From Lojkania enalia (taxonomy: Eukaryota > Ascomycota > Dothideomycetes > Pleosporales): a DNA stretch of 64,000 nt. The stretch is taken from contig ML986676.1 of the NCBI GenBank assembly GCA_010094045.1, positions 1-64,000 on the forward strand. The letters run 5' to 3'. Positions 1 to 12,303 of this stretch are shown piece by piece; position 1 is the first letter of the stretch; every line of letters starts with the position of its first letter. Under the pieces are notes generated by a model. That model was not told where the DNA came from. It did not search any database and saw only the letters and a list, made by a program, of their open reading frames with translations. Made by a program: the position numbers and the translations under genes.

Positions 1-1840
1 TAACCTCCACGGACTCGTGCTCGGGTCTGGGAGGTTGGGAGTTGGGATGATATTGAATGGATTGTATTGGGAATGGGATAAAGGGATCAGTGTTTAAATT
101 TTTTGGGTAGGGGTTTAGCGTTTATTTGGTTGGGCGGGGTATCTGTATTGTACGATATGAAAAGGCAAAAAGTGATACGGTTGGAAGGTGGGATGTGGAC
201 TGGGTAAGCGAGTGTTAAAAATGTTAATGCCGTGTGGTTTTTTTTATTAGTATCAAGGTATCGAGGTACGTGCGGGTTGTATGATGATGGTGGAGCGTGG
301 ATGGAGCATACGTACGTACCTATGTGTAACGATGAAGTGATTTAAATGGTGTCTAAGGCTTGGCAGGCGGGCGAGAGGGTGGAGAGATGGGGATTCTCGT
401 CGCCAAATCATGCCTGGTATGAATTCCAAGGAGCGGCATGGCTTGGCGGCATACCCGGGGGCCATATACCTGTATCTTATCGCCCTCCGCCGTGAGACTT
501 GGAGGGTGTTCATGTTCTGCGAGCCGTGTTCATGCAGCGGGAACTCGCCTAGAGAGACGGGAAGGATGGTTGATTTATGTTTATGCTGTGGAACTGGGTA
601 CCGGATCGGGGTGGTAGGAAGATTGTGTTTGTGTAATGGTGTAGTTCTGCATAGGGGACGGTGAGATGATGAAGTACAATGGGCTGTGGTCTGCTTAAAA
701 TGAGAAGGGGAGCGGCATAGTTGCATTATTTAGCAAAGTGTTGTTGCTGCGATGTCCGGACGATTAGTGTTCGAGGTATTCATCATACGCATCCCATCAC
801 CATGAGCCATATGTATGGCTTAGGACGTTCAGATGAGTGAGTCTAGTACAATGTATTAGCTCATGATTAGATTGTGTGTGCTGCCCGGGTTTATGTTTCA
901 TAGTAAAGAAAGTAATTCATAGAGGAGGAGGAAGAGGAAGATGCTCAGCGTCTGCTTGTGATTGAGCAATTAATGCTTAGAAAAATTATGAGAACTGCTA
1001 TAAAAAGACATCACAAAGTCTCTAGTAGCCTTAAACGGCCGAGAGTATAGATGTTGTATAGCTAGATGAGACGAGTATGTAGAGGCAATGACTCACAAAC
1101 ATTCGATTGAAGACTTATATATTCAAATTCACGTGCTGAATCAGACAATTTCCTTTAAGTTGACTGACATTTTCCACAGCTCTCGCAACCCGCTCATTGT
1201 CCCTTGGATTATCTCTAGTCGTCGCAAGATATGGCACGAAGGAAGCTCCATGGGACACAAGAGAGTCCACAGAAACTAAATAGTCAATTAGATCCAGACG
1301 ATCTGGTTCCTATACAAATATATATGCCACCCATTCTTTTTAACATAAAAGCCGTGACGGTGGGGAACAAGTGTAATGCTTTAGTAGAAATCTAGAGGCT
1401 TTTTGGCGTGGGATTAGGCGCTAGGATCCGTGCTTGCATATTTGTATTCTGGACTCAACATCGTGATAATAGAAAAAAAAAGTAGTTATTATATGATGAA
1501 GAAAGTGGGAGAGACAGCAAGAAGACAAATGTATGCTCCACATAATCGCCATGAGCGAGTAAAACATCCTAGTGCCTAAAATCAGCCATCAAATCATCGT
1601 TTAACACACCAAATAGTACAAATAGGATATATACGCTATTCATATATACATACAACCAAGACCCGATATGTCCAGAGACCAAAATGCTATATCCGTATAT
1701 GCTGACCTCATATGCTCGCCCGCCCTTCCCTCTCTTACTCCAAACGCCAAGAAAATGGGTATCAAAAAGGATGTCGAAAAATTCCAAATTCCAAATTCCA
1801 AACTCCAAGCCTCTCATCCAGTTGACCCTCTCCTAATACA
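1..1840. other. gene-free interval left of GTR1
   Basis: I can support no gene here. Open frames are short, overlap on both strands and have low-complexity compositions. The interval has T-rich and A-rich tracts and probably holds the 3' region of GTR1 and flanking DNA. A gene whose exons lie left of the window cannot be excluded. Confidence 0.5.
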
Positions 1841-3061
1841 CTACCCACCTTCTCCCCACCCCTCCGCACCCTTCTCAAACGCTTGCTGCATTCCCAGCCT
1901 CGGTTTACTAGCGACATCCAGCTCAGCGAAGCGCGGTCTAACGAGCGCGATATTGACTCTAGCGGCATTGAAGACTTGCTCACTGGGCGGGATGGAAGCG
2001 GCGAGGTTTGTATTCTCCGTGAGGCGGGTGATGAAGAACATGAAGCGGCCCGTTTTGATTTGCATTTCAGCAAAGTTTGCGCTTCCAGCTGGAATGCCGG
2101 TGTGCTTGCTGTTCCCGTGATCAGCATTGAATCTCCGAACCAAGAAAAAAAACACTACACAAACTTCCCGAAAAAAAAAGGAAAAAAAAAAAGGCGAGAA
2201 AAGGGCGAGAAAAGGTCCACATACGCCATAGACTGCTTATGTGTCTTCAATATACTCGATATCCGCTCAAACCGATCATGAAACGGATTCTCCCTCTCTA
2301 AACCCCTCGTCACATGCGTAACCATCAAGCAAGTTGTACGCTCATAGAGAATCAACTCCCTGGCATCAATCACCTCCGCCAACATCTTTAGCAAACCCTC
2401 AATACTCCCCGCATTCGGAATCAAAAAGTAAATGACTTGCGTCCACGCCTTGTACAAGCTCTGGTCCCATATACTCGTCGGGAAGAACTCAACACTGTCC
2501 CTGAATTGCTCCGAGGCAGCACGAATGTACTCCGCACGCTCCTCGAAGAGCTGTTGGCGCAGGCGCGTCTGCACAAGGTCCATTTTGTGGATGAGAATGA
2601 AGACTTTAGCCGAGGGGGAGCATTCAGCCAGCGCGCGGATGATATTGGAGTAGGAGATTACGTCGGCGGCAAACTCGCGGGATTCGATATCGAAGACGAA
2701 GATGAGGACGGCGACGGAGCCGAAGACGTGGGCACGCTGGTGCGTGAGGTAGTTCTCGACGAACCCATCTTGTCTGCGCATGCCCACGTTTGTTAGCTCT
2801 CGTATTACTAGGGGTTTTGGGCGGTTCGGGTTGTGGCAGGAAGAGATAGAGGCAGGCGTACCCTCCGCAGTCCCACAGATTTAGCATTAGGTTGCCCATG
2901 AATTTGATGTTGCTGTGCTCGACGTCGATGGTGGCTCCCAGCCTTCTCACATCCTTTGCAACGTAATTGCTGAAGACGATACTCCGCATCGACGATTTAC
3001 CCGCGCCGCTTTTGCCCATGAGCAACACCTTCCGCTGCTTCTGCCGCTTGGTGGAATTCAT
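1841..3061 (-). CDS. GTR1: Rag-family GTPase Gtr1/RagA
   Basis: Small GTPase of the Rag family. In the family it pairs with Gtr2 on the vacuole as part of the EGO complex and relays amino-acid sufficiency to TORC1. The model has three exons, 3061-2862, 2773-2225 and 2108-1841, giving 338 aa. Frames join cleanly: GG|A across intron 1 and GC|C across intron 2, which has a GTATGT donor and a CTGATCAC branch-like site. Visible motifs are the P-loop GKSGAGKS (16-23), switch-II LWDCGGQD (62-69) with the Rag-specific cysteine-glycine pair, and the base-recognition motif HKMD (129-132). The C-terminal roadblock-like half ([23 protein letters not shown]-like region) is also present. The start was chosen at [10 protein letters not shown] because the P-loop follows within 16 residues, as in other Gtr1 proteins; in-frame upstream codons lack family character. 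The C-terminus runs about 25 residues past the usual end with a Gly/Glu-rich tail. Confidence 0.93.
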
Positions 3062-4145
3062 GGCTGTCGCGTTGATCGATTGGCCGAGTGCACAGTGGGT
3101 GTTGCTATCGGGATATGCACGTAGAAAAAGTGAGATGTTGAAGATTGGTCGACATGGAATGCGGAAGCGATTGGAAGTGACGTGCGGCGACCACGTGAGA
3201 GCGCGGCTTTCGTAGGTACCCAGCAGTGGTGCCTCAATAAGCCTAGCGTTGATTATTATAAACCCGACGCCTAACAATCTAGCTTATTTATTTTCTTTTC
3301 TTTTCTTTCCTTCCGTTCTCCTCTTTTGGCTAGCTACGGATATATCCATCCCCGTCTACCAACCCTCAAATCCCACCTACTCCGCTCCAACGTCTATACA
3401 CCTTCTCCCTTTAATCGCTAGTATATACTATAGAATATATTTACCTATTAATTCCTCTCTAATACTCTACCATGAAACACTATGCACATTCAACGCCTCC
3501 CACTATTACTCCGTACACTATCCAACCCTTAAACCCCCCCGGAAATACACACACATATTTATATAGGGATGAAGTAGTATCTAGCGAAGAAAAAAAATTT
3601 TTTTTTTTAAAAAAAAAGGAAACAGAGATAAGCCTCCCTCCTCTCGTCTGATACAATTAGGCCATGTAAACCATCCAAAACCTCACACCACAAGAAAACC
3701 CCAATCTTTCAACCCCAAATTCCCACGAAAAGCAAACATTCCACCCCTATCCCACTTATGGCTGTAACAAAGTAAAACGCATAAAAAGGCGGGCCCCGGT
3801 ACCGGCAAAAGAATCCACACCCTAGCATGCACTATCAACGTATTTGCACTAAAACTTACAACTATGAACAAGAAAAAAAGGTCAAGCTCTTTGCATAAAT
3901 AATCCAATCAAATCCGGCCGTAGCACACACACATATACACACGCGGTAAATGTCTTCTCCATCGGCCGTACCACCTTAAACCGTAAACATCTTCAATTCA
4001 TCTCGCCCCCATCGCAGAAAAAAAAAAAAAAAAAACCAAAAATAAAAACGAAAAGAGTCAACGAGCGAAATCCTCACGATCGTTCCACCCATCAAAAACC
4101 ATCAAAAAGAGGCACTTAATAAAAACACAAGGCTGAAGGGTATCT
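3062..4145. other. intergenic, A/T homopolymer tracts
   Basis: Lies between the GTR1 start and the URG3 stop. It contains a CT-rich stretch just upstream of GTR1, typical of fungal promoters, an A-T-A homopolymer block near 3590-3618, and an A run near 4019-4035. No credible coding region was seen. Confidence 0.6.
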
Positions 4146-5811
4146 TTAGAAAACAGTTCCGTCCGAGAGTATCATGATGGGCGGCTCTTTGGTATTCGGT
4201 CGTGACACCTCTGCGATTTCTCGTCCGCCCTATCAAGTCACGTTAGCCACTGTTACTGATTATAAATAATGTCAATGGATGCAAAATATGTACCTTCCAC
4301 GTGCCCGCCTCGAGCATCTGAGCCAAGCTCAGTTTATCCCGGCCGCTCAATCCAAGCAGGTGGTTGACCTCGCCGAGCAGTTCGTCGAGGAAGCCGACCG
4401 TGCATGCGCGCCATTCCACAATTACATCGTCATCTGCAGTGAAGAGGGGCACGACTTCCATGTTTGGCTGTCCTTTTACTTGTGCATTCCGTTGATACTG
4501 CGCGAGGCCTCGTTTGGCGTCCTCGGGCTTCAAGGTTAAAAGTCCGGTATCGATCAAGAGACCCCCGTTGCGGTACTCGGGAAGCCCGGTCATCAGCTCT
4601 GCACCGGCAAAATGTACGTTCAGCAATTTCGTCATGGGCACCATTAGTGAGTACGTCAGCCATTGGGTGAGCTTGTGGAATGGGACAATATTTTCCCAGG
4701 GATGCGTAGGATGTGAAGGCATGACCGAGCAGGGCCATGCATCTCCAATTGACACGCCATCAATCTGTGTGCGCGTCGACGGCCAAATGGCCGATAGACT
4801 GTCCATGAGTACGTTCCAGAAGGTCGGAAGCGGGATGATTGGGACAGAAGAAGCCAGCGTTGAGGGGTGTGATAGGAGGTAGTCTGCCAATTGTGAGCGA
4901 TGCACATCATAGAATTTTGATATACCTACCAAGCATGTTCCCTGGCCTTGCCTCCAATCCAAAAACCTCTTGGTTCTGTAGGGCATCTGCGAGCCTCTGT
5001 AATAGACCAGTCCTTCCTTGTAAGCCATCAATTGGGTTTTCGTCGGAGACCTGCAGCCCGCGGGCCATAGTCTTTACATCCAGCCTTTTTAGACCAGCGC
5101 TGTCCACCTGGCAAGGCTGATTGGGATCGCTACTGAACATTCCGGATTTGAACATTTCTAGACTGGCCACAGCGAGGCCTTCACTGCGTCGGTAGACTCG
5201 GCCAGACTCCTTGCTGCGGTACTGCCATTTTGTGCCGGCGCCAGCGTCGAGGAGGACGGAGACAAGGAATAGGTCAATCAGACGGCGCGTCCGCTCTTGA
5301 TTGTCCACGGAGGTTGACGGCCACGACTGCATGAGCTGGTCGATGCGTGGTCGGCCGCCGACTTCGAAATGCTGCCATCTGCCATGGGGCGGTATCGAGG
5401 CATAATCGGGGGCGTAGTCTCGCTGGGCACAAGTCAGTCATCATCGTTGTCCGCAGAGCATGCAGACGGAGCGTGATTGGTAGGCGAGCTTACCTTGATA
5501 ATGGAGACTACATAGCCTGCCGTGTCAGAGAATTTGGTCATGTCAACAGTGAAGTGTTTGAGCTGGTTCTTCTTTGCTTTTTCGAGGACAAGCCTCGAGC
5601 GCTCCCGGACGGCATAGATGCTGCGCAGGTAAGCTGCCGGATCGAGGGCAGGGTCCGGGGCTTTTGGGAGAGGGACGTCTGGGAAGGAAGGCGGGCTCTT
5701 GGAGCCGTTGGCGGTGGCCACGGGGGACTTTAAGGAGCCATTGGAGGTGTTGGGCTGGCTGGCACCGGGGGAAACGACCTGCTTGGAGCTCCTGCCCTTG
5801 AAGAGACGCAT
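4146..5811 (-). CDS. URG3: Urg3/Urc4 uracil-catabolism protein (DUF1688)
   Basis: DUF1688-family protein. Yeast URC4 and fission-yeast urg3 are needed for the URC route that uses uracil as nitrogen source; the exact biochemical step is not settled. Four exons: 5811-5494, 5422-4930, 4883-4294 and 4229-4146 (494 aa). Introns are 71, 46 and 64 bp. The 46-bp intron (4929-4884) joins ATG CTT G to AC TAC and restores the family sequence NMLDYLLSHPST. Recognisable blocks in order are SDTAGYVVSIIKRDY, PPHGRWQHFEVGGRPRID, LIDLFLVSVLLDAGAG, YRRSEGLAVASLEMF, TQIDGVSIGDAWPCS and the C-terminal REIAEVSRP...GTVF. The frame stays open far upstream of the chosen Met, but that extension is low-complexity Cys/Ser-rich sequence. 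The N-terminal 50 residues are Ser/Pro-rich. No URC1 or other uracil gene is adjacent. Confidence 0.9.
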
Positions 5812-8611
5812 TTCGGCTTTGAGGTAGGCGTGGTATCGGGGGCTGGCAAGAGCAAAGCAGAGCAGGACAGCAGCAGCAACAGCGTCTTCTTGTTGTTGGA
5901 GGAGACAAATCTGGATGGTCAGCCACGGTCTGCTGGCGGACAAAGAACCGTCGATCGTAGCGGTGGGAACGAACTCCTGGAACGAAACAACAGGCCGCGC
6001 AGCTGTCCGAGCGCGGGCCGGGCACTGCGGGTTCGCCTGCGGAGGGCCTGGTGGGCTGGCCAGCCGGCAGAGCAGGTCAGGGAGCCCCTGGGAAGACTCA
6101 GGGCCGAGCGCGCGTGCGCAGAGCACACACTGGCGACAGCGCCCCGAGAGGAGCCACCGCTGAAGATGGTGGCAGCAGGCAGAGCAGTGCAGAGCGGAGT
6201 AGAGCGCCAGCCACCAGCCAGAGCCAGAGCCTGAGCCTGAGCCCGCGCACCGAAAAGAGGGGTGAATACCGCGGGGTATACAGTACGGGCTGCTGCGGCA
6301 GCAGCAGAAGCACAGCGACGCAGGGCGGGTGGAGGATAGAATGTACGGCGGAATAGTAGGTAGGTACAACGCAGATGGATGTATTCGGGCAGGCGCACAA
6401 TTGTGGCAGCATAGGAGTTTAGGTATCGTTGCAGCACCAGCAGCACCAGCAGCACCAGCAGAAGCACGACCGTTGAAGACATGGGTGCGCCTTTCAGGGG
6501 GTTTTGCTGGATGGCCCGCCTCGGATGCATTTCACTGCCGGGCGTGCCAAAAGGGCAACGCAACGCTGCCTGCCTGCCCGCGATGGCCAGCGCCGGCGAG
6601 CCGAGCTGCACGCCACGCACGCTCACCATGGCGCCGGCGGCTGATGGCCGCGCCTAGCTTCCTCCCTAGTCTCCTCCCACACTCCAGGGCGACTCTTGAC
6701 GGGTCTTTGGTCTCCACTCCGGAGCCTCTGCACTGGAGGCATCGCGAGTCTAATATTACTATCCCGCCCTCCCATCACCTTGCTGCCGCCGCCGCCTCTG
6801 CTGCTGCTGCTCTGCTGCTACTGTTACTGCGCGCTGCAGGCGCCGCTGCAGAGCCCGTCAGATCCCAGTGTCCCCGTCTTTTTAACCACATATTGCCAAT
6901 ATTCTGCTCCAACGGACTGCATCGCCCAAACACACTACCCGTTGCCCAGGTGGTATATATACTTTGGAGCCCATGCACGCCTGCCAAATTGGCAACTGGG
7001 GCGCCGCCAGAGCAGCCTGTTTGGACACCAACCCATCGGACCGCTCCAACGCCAGACCGCATGCAGGGACTGCTGGATCGCTCTTCATTCCTTATTTCGC
7101 TGTTCTCTGCTGCCCGCTCGCATAAGGATCGTATGCAGCAGCGCAATCCACCTCTATATTTCACATGCTGTGGTGCTGTTGGTCGCCGACTCCCCGACTT
7201 CCTCGTGCGTACGGTAGGCAGTCTGCACAACCTGACTGCCGGTGCATCTCCCTTCATGCAATCTCCCTTTTGGAACGAAAACCACGCCAGCGCGGAAGCA
7301 TGTCTGTCCCTCCTTGCGGTAAAAGCTGTCAATTTTTCTCTAGGACAGCGCCGGGATGTATTCCGCGCCTTGGTTAGTGTTGGATTGCAAAACTTAAATA
7401 CTGCGCCAACGTCCAAGCTAGACACACCTGCTGAATCCAAACACGGCTTCCGTGTTTAACTTCCGTCCATCCCCATCTCTGTAGCATCCTCGGCTTGTTG
7501 GGCACCCATCAACTGAGCATGAGCTGTCTGCACTATTACATACATTCCGCAGCTGTGGCCGTTCAGGAGTCGTCCCAAACAATGTATGACACCCGTCGAG
7601 CCAAACGTTTTCCTGGTTTGGACCATCAACTAAACCCAACACGGCTTCCCCTCCCCAAAGGAGCTTGCCGGGAAATTATTTGGTGGGACGGAAAGCTAAA
7701 TCAAACCTGCTATCCATGGACACGGGATCTCCATGTGCACCAAAAGCGCAATCTCTTCCTAGTATTCCGCCAAGCCTGTGTGTCCAAAGCTTCGAGAGAT
7801 ACTCTTGATGCCTTCTCGAAGTTTAAACTCGCATTATTGATATGCCCGACGCTCGTACATGGTAGGATTCGGTATAGGCAAGTTACTCCGCTTGAGACTG
7901 TTGGTTCATCTCGACTAGGCTTCATACAACCCGCTTGACTATTGTCCTCGTAGCCGCGTCAAAGCTAGCTGTCCTAGCACTCCGTCCCTTTAGGGTGCTC
8001 CATGGCACCGTGATCAGTGGCCACGTCCTTGGACGGGCCTATCCGAGCTGCAAGACCGTGCCTGCTCTTGCGCAATCCCCGCTCTTGTTGCGGACGCTGG
8101 CGATAGATAGGTGCACCGCCCACTGGCCGCCATCCAAATTCTTCATGAGTAGCGGGCTATAACGCTAATTTAGTGCCGCTAAGTTTTCGCCTACAATGTT
8201 CACGGTAGGTAAAAGATAGATCAACAAGATAGCATGCCCCTAGATGTTGCGCTTGTCGTGGAAGGAAGCAATTAAGAATTTTTAGTAGACGCGCCCAGTG
8301 AGTTGAAAGTGAGGCGGAATTCAAGTACAACTAAAGATAAACCGGTTGTACACATGATCCAATCTTCAGCTGCTATTAGACTGCGATCTCAAAGCTCGAT
8401 CGAGCGCTGTGGAAGACCATGCAATGCGCCGTGAGCAATTGTGGCTAATGCTGTGGCGTAGTATAGGAGCGTTCCAAACAAATGGGGCACACGAGTGCGA
8501 GAGTCCGATGTTTGGCATTTGCACATTGCGACAGGATCCGCAAATCACCACGCGATGATGATATGATATATGTTCCTATCCCCTCCGCACAACACTCGAT
8601 ATACCGACTAA
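5812..8611. other. GC-rich low-complexity gene-free interval
   Basis: This is 2.8 kb without a supportable gene. It contains GAGCCT-type repeats (about 6215-6245), a 12-bp CAGCAGCACCAG-type tandem (about 6430-6465) and CTG/CCG runs (about 6780-6840). Long frames on both strands (for example plus 6329-7459) read as compositional artefacts. It separates URG3 (minus) from the auxilin-like gene (plus), so both promoters lie here. The right half (7500-8600) is of ordinary composition and equally empty. Confidence 0.55.
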
Positions 8612-11552
8612 ATGGACGACTTATCTGGCCTGGACTGGTCTGCGCCTAGCAAACCTAGTCCGAGCCCGCCATCAACTATCCCTCCTTTCCGCCAGAGCCC
8701 CACGCCCCAGCTCTCCGGTCGCTCTACGCCACTCTCCGCGCAACAATCGAGCGCTGGCTCATTCTCTACGAATAATAGGTCCTTCAAACCTTCCTCGAAG
8801 CCATCGACTCCCGCAAACGACAGCTTTGCTAGTCTAATATCCACCAAATCGCCTAAGCTCGCGACGAATAACTTAACCCTCCAAGAGCGACAGAAACAAA
8901 TCCAGGAGGAGAAGCTACGGCAAGAGGCAGAACGAAGAAGGCAACTCGACGCTCAATTTGGTGCTGCTGACTCCAAGTTTTGGGATACCTTAGGCGGCGG
9001 AAAGAGCACCCCCGAACCTGCATTGTCAGGTCGACAGACTCCTTCTGTGGCCGCTCCCAGCGGTCGGACGCTTTCGCAAACCATAAACAAGCCATTTGCG
9101 GGTCTCGATACTTCCTCTAAGCGTTCGGTGCAGTCCCAGTCGACCGAAGATGATCTTCTCTCCGCCTTCGATTCTGCAGCACCAGTTGATACTTCGAGCC
9201 ATCTCCCGCCGCCCGCCTCCCTTGGAAGCGGTCGAAATACGCCAGCATACAGTGCACCGAGCTCTAGGCGCCATACACCAGTTCCAGCATCTACCGCAAA
9301 CAATGCATTTGACGACGACGACGACGATATGTTTGGACTGAAGCAATTGGCCCAAAAGCCCGCATCCACAACACAGGCGCCAACTACGGCTTCGGGGGAT
9401 GATGATATTTTGGGACTGCTCGGGAAACCGGTTTCCGAGTTTGAGAGGAAGCCAGAGCCCACTCCTGCAGAAGAACCAGCCCAACGAGAACCTTCGCCAG
9501 ATGTATTGAGCCCTCAGGATAAAGCAGTTGCTGAGTTGGTAGACATGGGATTCCCTGCAGATAAATCTGCCATTGCACTAGCAGCGTCATCGGAGTCTGG
9601 AATCGATGTCCAGGCTGCGGTAGGGTGGCTACTAAATCAAGCACATGCCGAGGCCAAACAAAAGACCCAGGGACATAACGGAAGTAGAACCCGCCACAGT
9701 CCAGACGAATTTGACGAAAGGGCTCATCGAAGCGACACACGAAATAGTGCAAGGGAATCTACCACGGGCGGAGCTATACCTACTTGGATGCGTGGAGAGG
9801 AAGGGAGAAGCCGTTCTGGTCAACGGAGACACGATGGCCAGTCAACGAATCAAGAGAAAGATGTCGCACAGTATGCTTCCGAATTTGGAAGTAATCTTTT
9901 CAAATCTGCCAATTCTCTATGGAAGACTAGCCAGAAAAAGGTGCAGAGAGCAGTGGCAGATTTCCAGCAAGAAGATGATCCAAACGTTCCAAAATGGATG
10001 AGAAATACACACGGCTTGAAAGATGAGGAACGATCCACTCGAATGATCAAACCGCAAAGAGATACTCCTCCGCATTCCGGACAAGGAGTCACGGATGAGG
10101 CTATGATGTTAGAAGGGGGTGGCCGTCCCATCAAACCACCACGCCCAAGCAGCGTCCGTCACAGCCCTGACCCTCTTGCACATAGGCCACGAAGAGAGCA
10201 GGAGCTAAGTCATAACGAATTTTCGAAACCCATTATGTTACAGTCACCTTCGTTACGACAGCAACCTCAAACATTTGATAAACGTCCGACTACCAAATTA
10301 ACCCGACAAGAGGTAGAAGAAAAGAGTGCCCAAGCATATATCAGCCCCGCACGGCGAAAGAAGACAGCGCCTCAATCCCAAGTAGATATGTTTTCTACTG
10401 ACAATTCTACCCCCTCTCAAGCTACATCTCGCCAGTCAACGCCGGCCCAGTCAAACAATCCATTCTTGCAGGCCACTTCAGCATCAATGCCGAAGACCAG
10501 AAGTCCCACGATCACTCCTCCCCCACCAAAGCCCAAAGTGCCTCCTCGCCAGATTCCTTCAGCTTCATCGTCCGCCCTCAGTATTTCTGCCGCGCACCGC
10601 CAGAAAGGCTCGGAAGCTTTTAAGCGAGGAGACTATTCAGCAGCTCATGAGGCATATTCGTCTGCACTCTCACCCCTTCCACGGACACATCCGGTTACCA
10701 TCATTGTTCTATGCAATCGTGCGGTCACGAACATTAAAGTGGGCGATCCCAAAGCCGCTGTTGCTGATGCCGATGCTGCTCTGGCAATAATTGGTGTATC
10801 CAAAGGAGAGGGTGAAAAGATCGTCTTGGGAGGGGTTGAAGGAGAGAAGGAAATGAAAGAATTTTACGGCAAAGCACTAATGCGAAAAGCTGAAGCACTA
10901 GAGCATATGGAGAAATGGGCCGATGCTAGAAAGGTGTGGAGAGACGCGGTAGAAGCTGGCGTTGGAGGATCGATTAGTATTCAAGGCCGGAATCGCTGCG
11001 AGAAAGCAGCAGCTGGAGACAACAAAGCTGCCACGCTAACTGCTGCGGCAGCCAGGCGACCTCCCGTGAAGAAGCCTTCACCTAAGCCATCAGCTCTTTC
11101 TGATCTTGGTGGAGGACCTGCTTCTGAAGCGGCATCTGTCAAGAGACTGCGAGAGGCAAATGCAGCCGCAGAGAAAGCGGATGATGAGAAGTTTGCTCTG
11201 GCTGACTCGGTCGACGCTAAACTTGTAGCGTGGAAAGGTACCAAAGCTGACAATTTGCGAGCACTTCTGGGATCACTAGATAAAGTTTTGTGGGCTGAGG
11301 CAGGGTGGACAAAGGTCAACATGGGCGACCTTGTAATGCCGAACAAAGTCAAGATCGTATACATGAAGGCTATTGCTAAGGTACATCCTGACAAGGTGAG
11401 CATACATCTCTTTAGATTGTAGATCTATGGCAGCTGATATTTCTTTTCAGATATCTCAAACAGCTACGACGGAGCAACGCATGATAAGTGCTTCAGTCTT
11501 CAGCACTCTTAATGAAGCCTGGGACAAGTTCAAGGCGGAGAACGGATTGTAG
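8612..11552 (+). CDS. SWA2: auxilin-like clathrin-uncoating J-protein (Swa2 type)
   Basis: Co-chaperone that in the family recruits Hsp70 to strip clathrin from coated vesicles. Exons are 8612-11395 and 11451-11552 (961 aa); the 55-bp intron falls right after the HPDK codons. Domain order matches Swa2/Ucp7. There is a long disordered N-terminus with acidic DDLLSAF, DDMFGL and DDILGLL clathrin/adaptor-binding-like motifs, then a UBA domain at about 300-345 (VAELVDMGFP...VGWLLNQ). A TPR block follows at about 655-790 (KGSEAFKRGDYSAAHEAY, CNRAV). The C-terminal J-domain at about 870-961 holds the HPDK loop that stimulates Hsp70 ATPase. The ATG is the first in frame and starts MDDLSGLDW, a typical fungal Swa2 beginning. 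Many SxxTP-type sites suggest phosphorylation. Confidence 0.92.
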
Positions 11553-12303
11553 TGCCTTCTATAATATCGAATGGACATTGGTTCGGCAGCTTGTTCTTTT
11601 AAGCGTAGGTATTTTAGCAAAATCTATATAGACAATGATATGAGCGACGAGAACGATTTGCATCAACACAATATTGTTACAATCCATAACCTCGCTACGT
11701 TTTGTGATTTCACTACAAATTCCCCCAACCCTTCCCCGGCATTTAGCTATCAATTAATTAGACTATGTATAGTTCGTACGACTATTACGCAGCGTAGCGC
11801 AGGGGTTTGCTGTTCAACATACACGGGAAATGCAAGTGATGGGGTTCTGCATACCCAAATTGGGGCTAGCGCTTCCCCGGATTCTCATCATCTTTAAATT
11901 AGCGCATGTCCCTGGCAGACATTGCGGACTTGGCATGACATAATTTTAAGCCTCACTCTCCGCCACGTGCAGCGCTCAGGATTTTCGGTGATTCATACAC
12001 TTCATCGTTCACTATCGTGTTTTCATTCCTTGAGGACGAGTTTGATATCTTTAGCTTGGACGACGCTCTTTGGCTAAGCCTTTGTAGTTCTTGTTTGTGA
12101 GCATTGTATTGTGCTTTAGGGGGATGAGGAGCCGGTGAGGAGGTGAGGAGCAATTGAAAGAGAAGGCACAATTGAACAGGCAGCGGGGTGATTTTGATTT
12201 CAATATCAAATTTGTCGCATCGGATAGGATTTTCCTCGAAGCAGTAAGACGTAGGCGCGTTTTCGTACATCCGGGTCACTTTGATCCAGCGTTTACAGCA
12301 GAC
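11553..12303. other. intergenic between SWA2-like and PQ-loop genes
   Basis: 3' region of the auxilin gene and 5' region of the PQ-loop gene. A 122-codon minus-strand frame (11953-12321) ends in a Lys/Ser-rich stretch, but it overlaps the next promoter and matches nothing I recognise. Confidence 0.5.

Noticed and set aside
253..726. 157-codon minus-strand frame
   Set aside because: His/Ser/Pro/Thr-rich, with no motif and no supporting context.
6329..7459. 376-codon plus-strand frame upstream of the auxilin gene
   Set aside because: Sequence is repeat-driven (Ala, Leu and Pro runs), overlaps long frames on the other strand, and shows no domain or splice logic.
7495..7938. 147-codon plus-strand frame
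   Set aside because: No recognisable motif, and composition resembles random translation.
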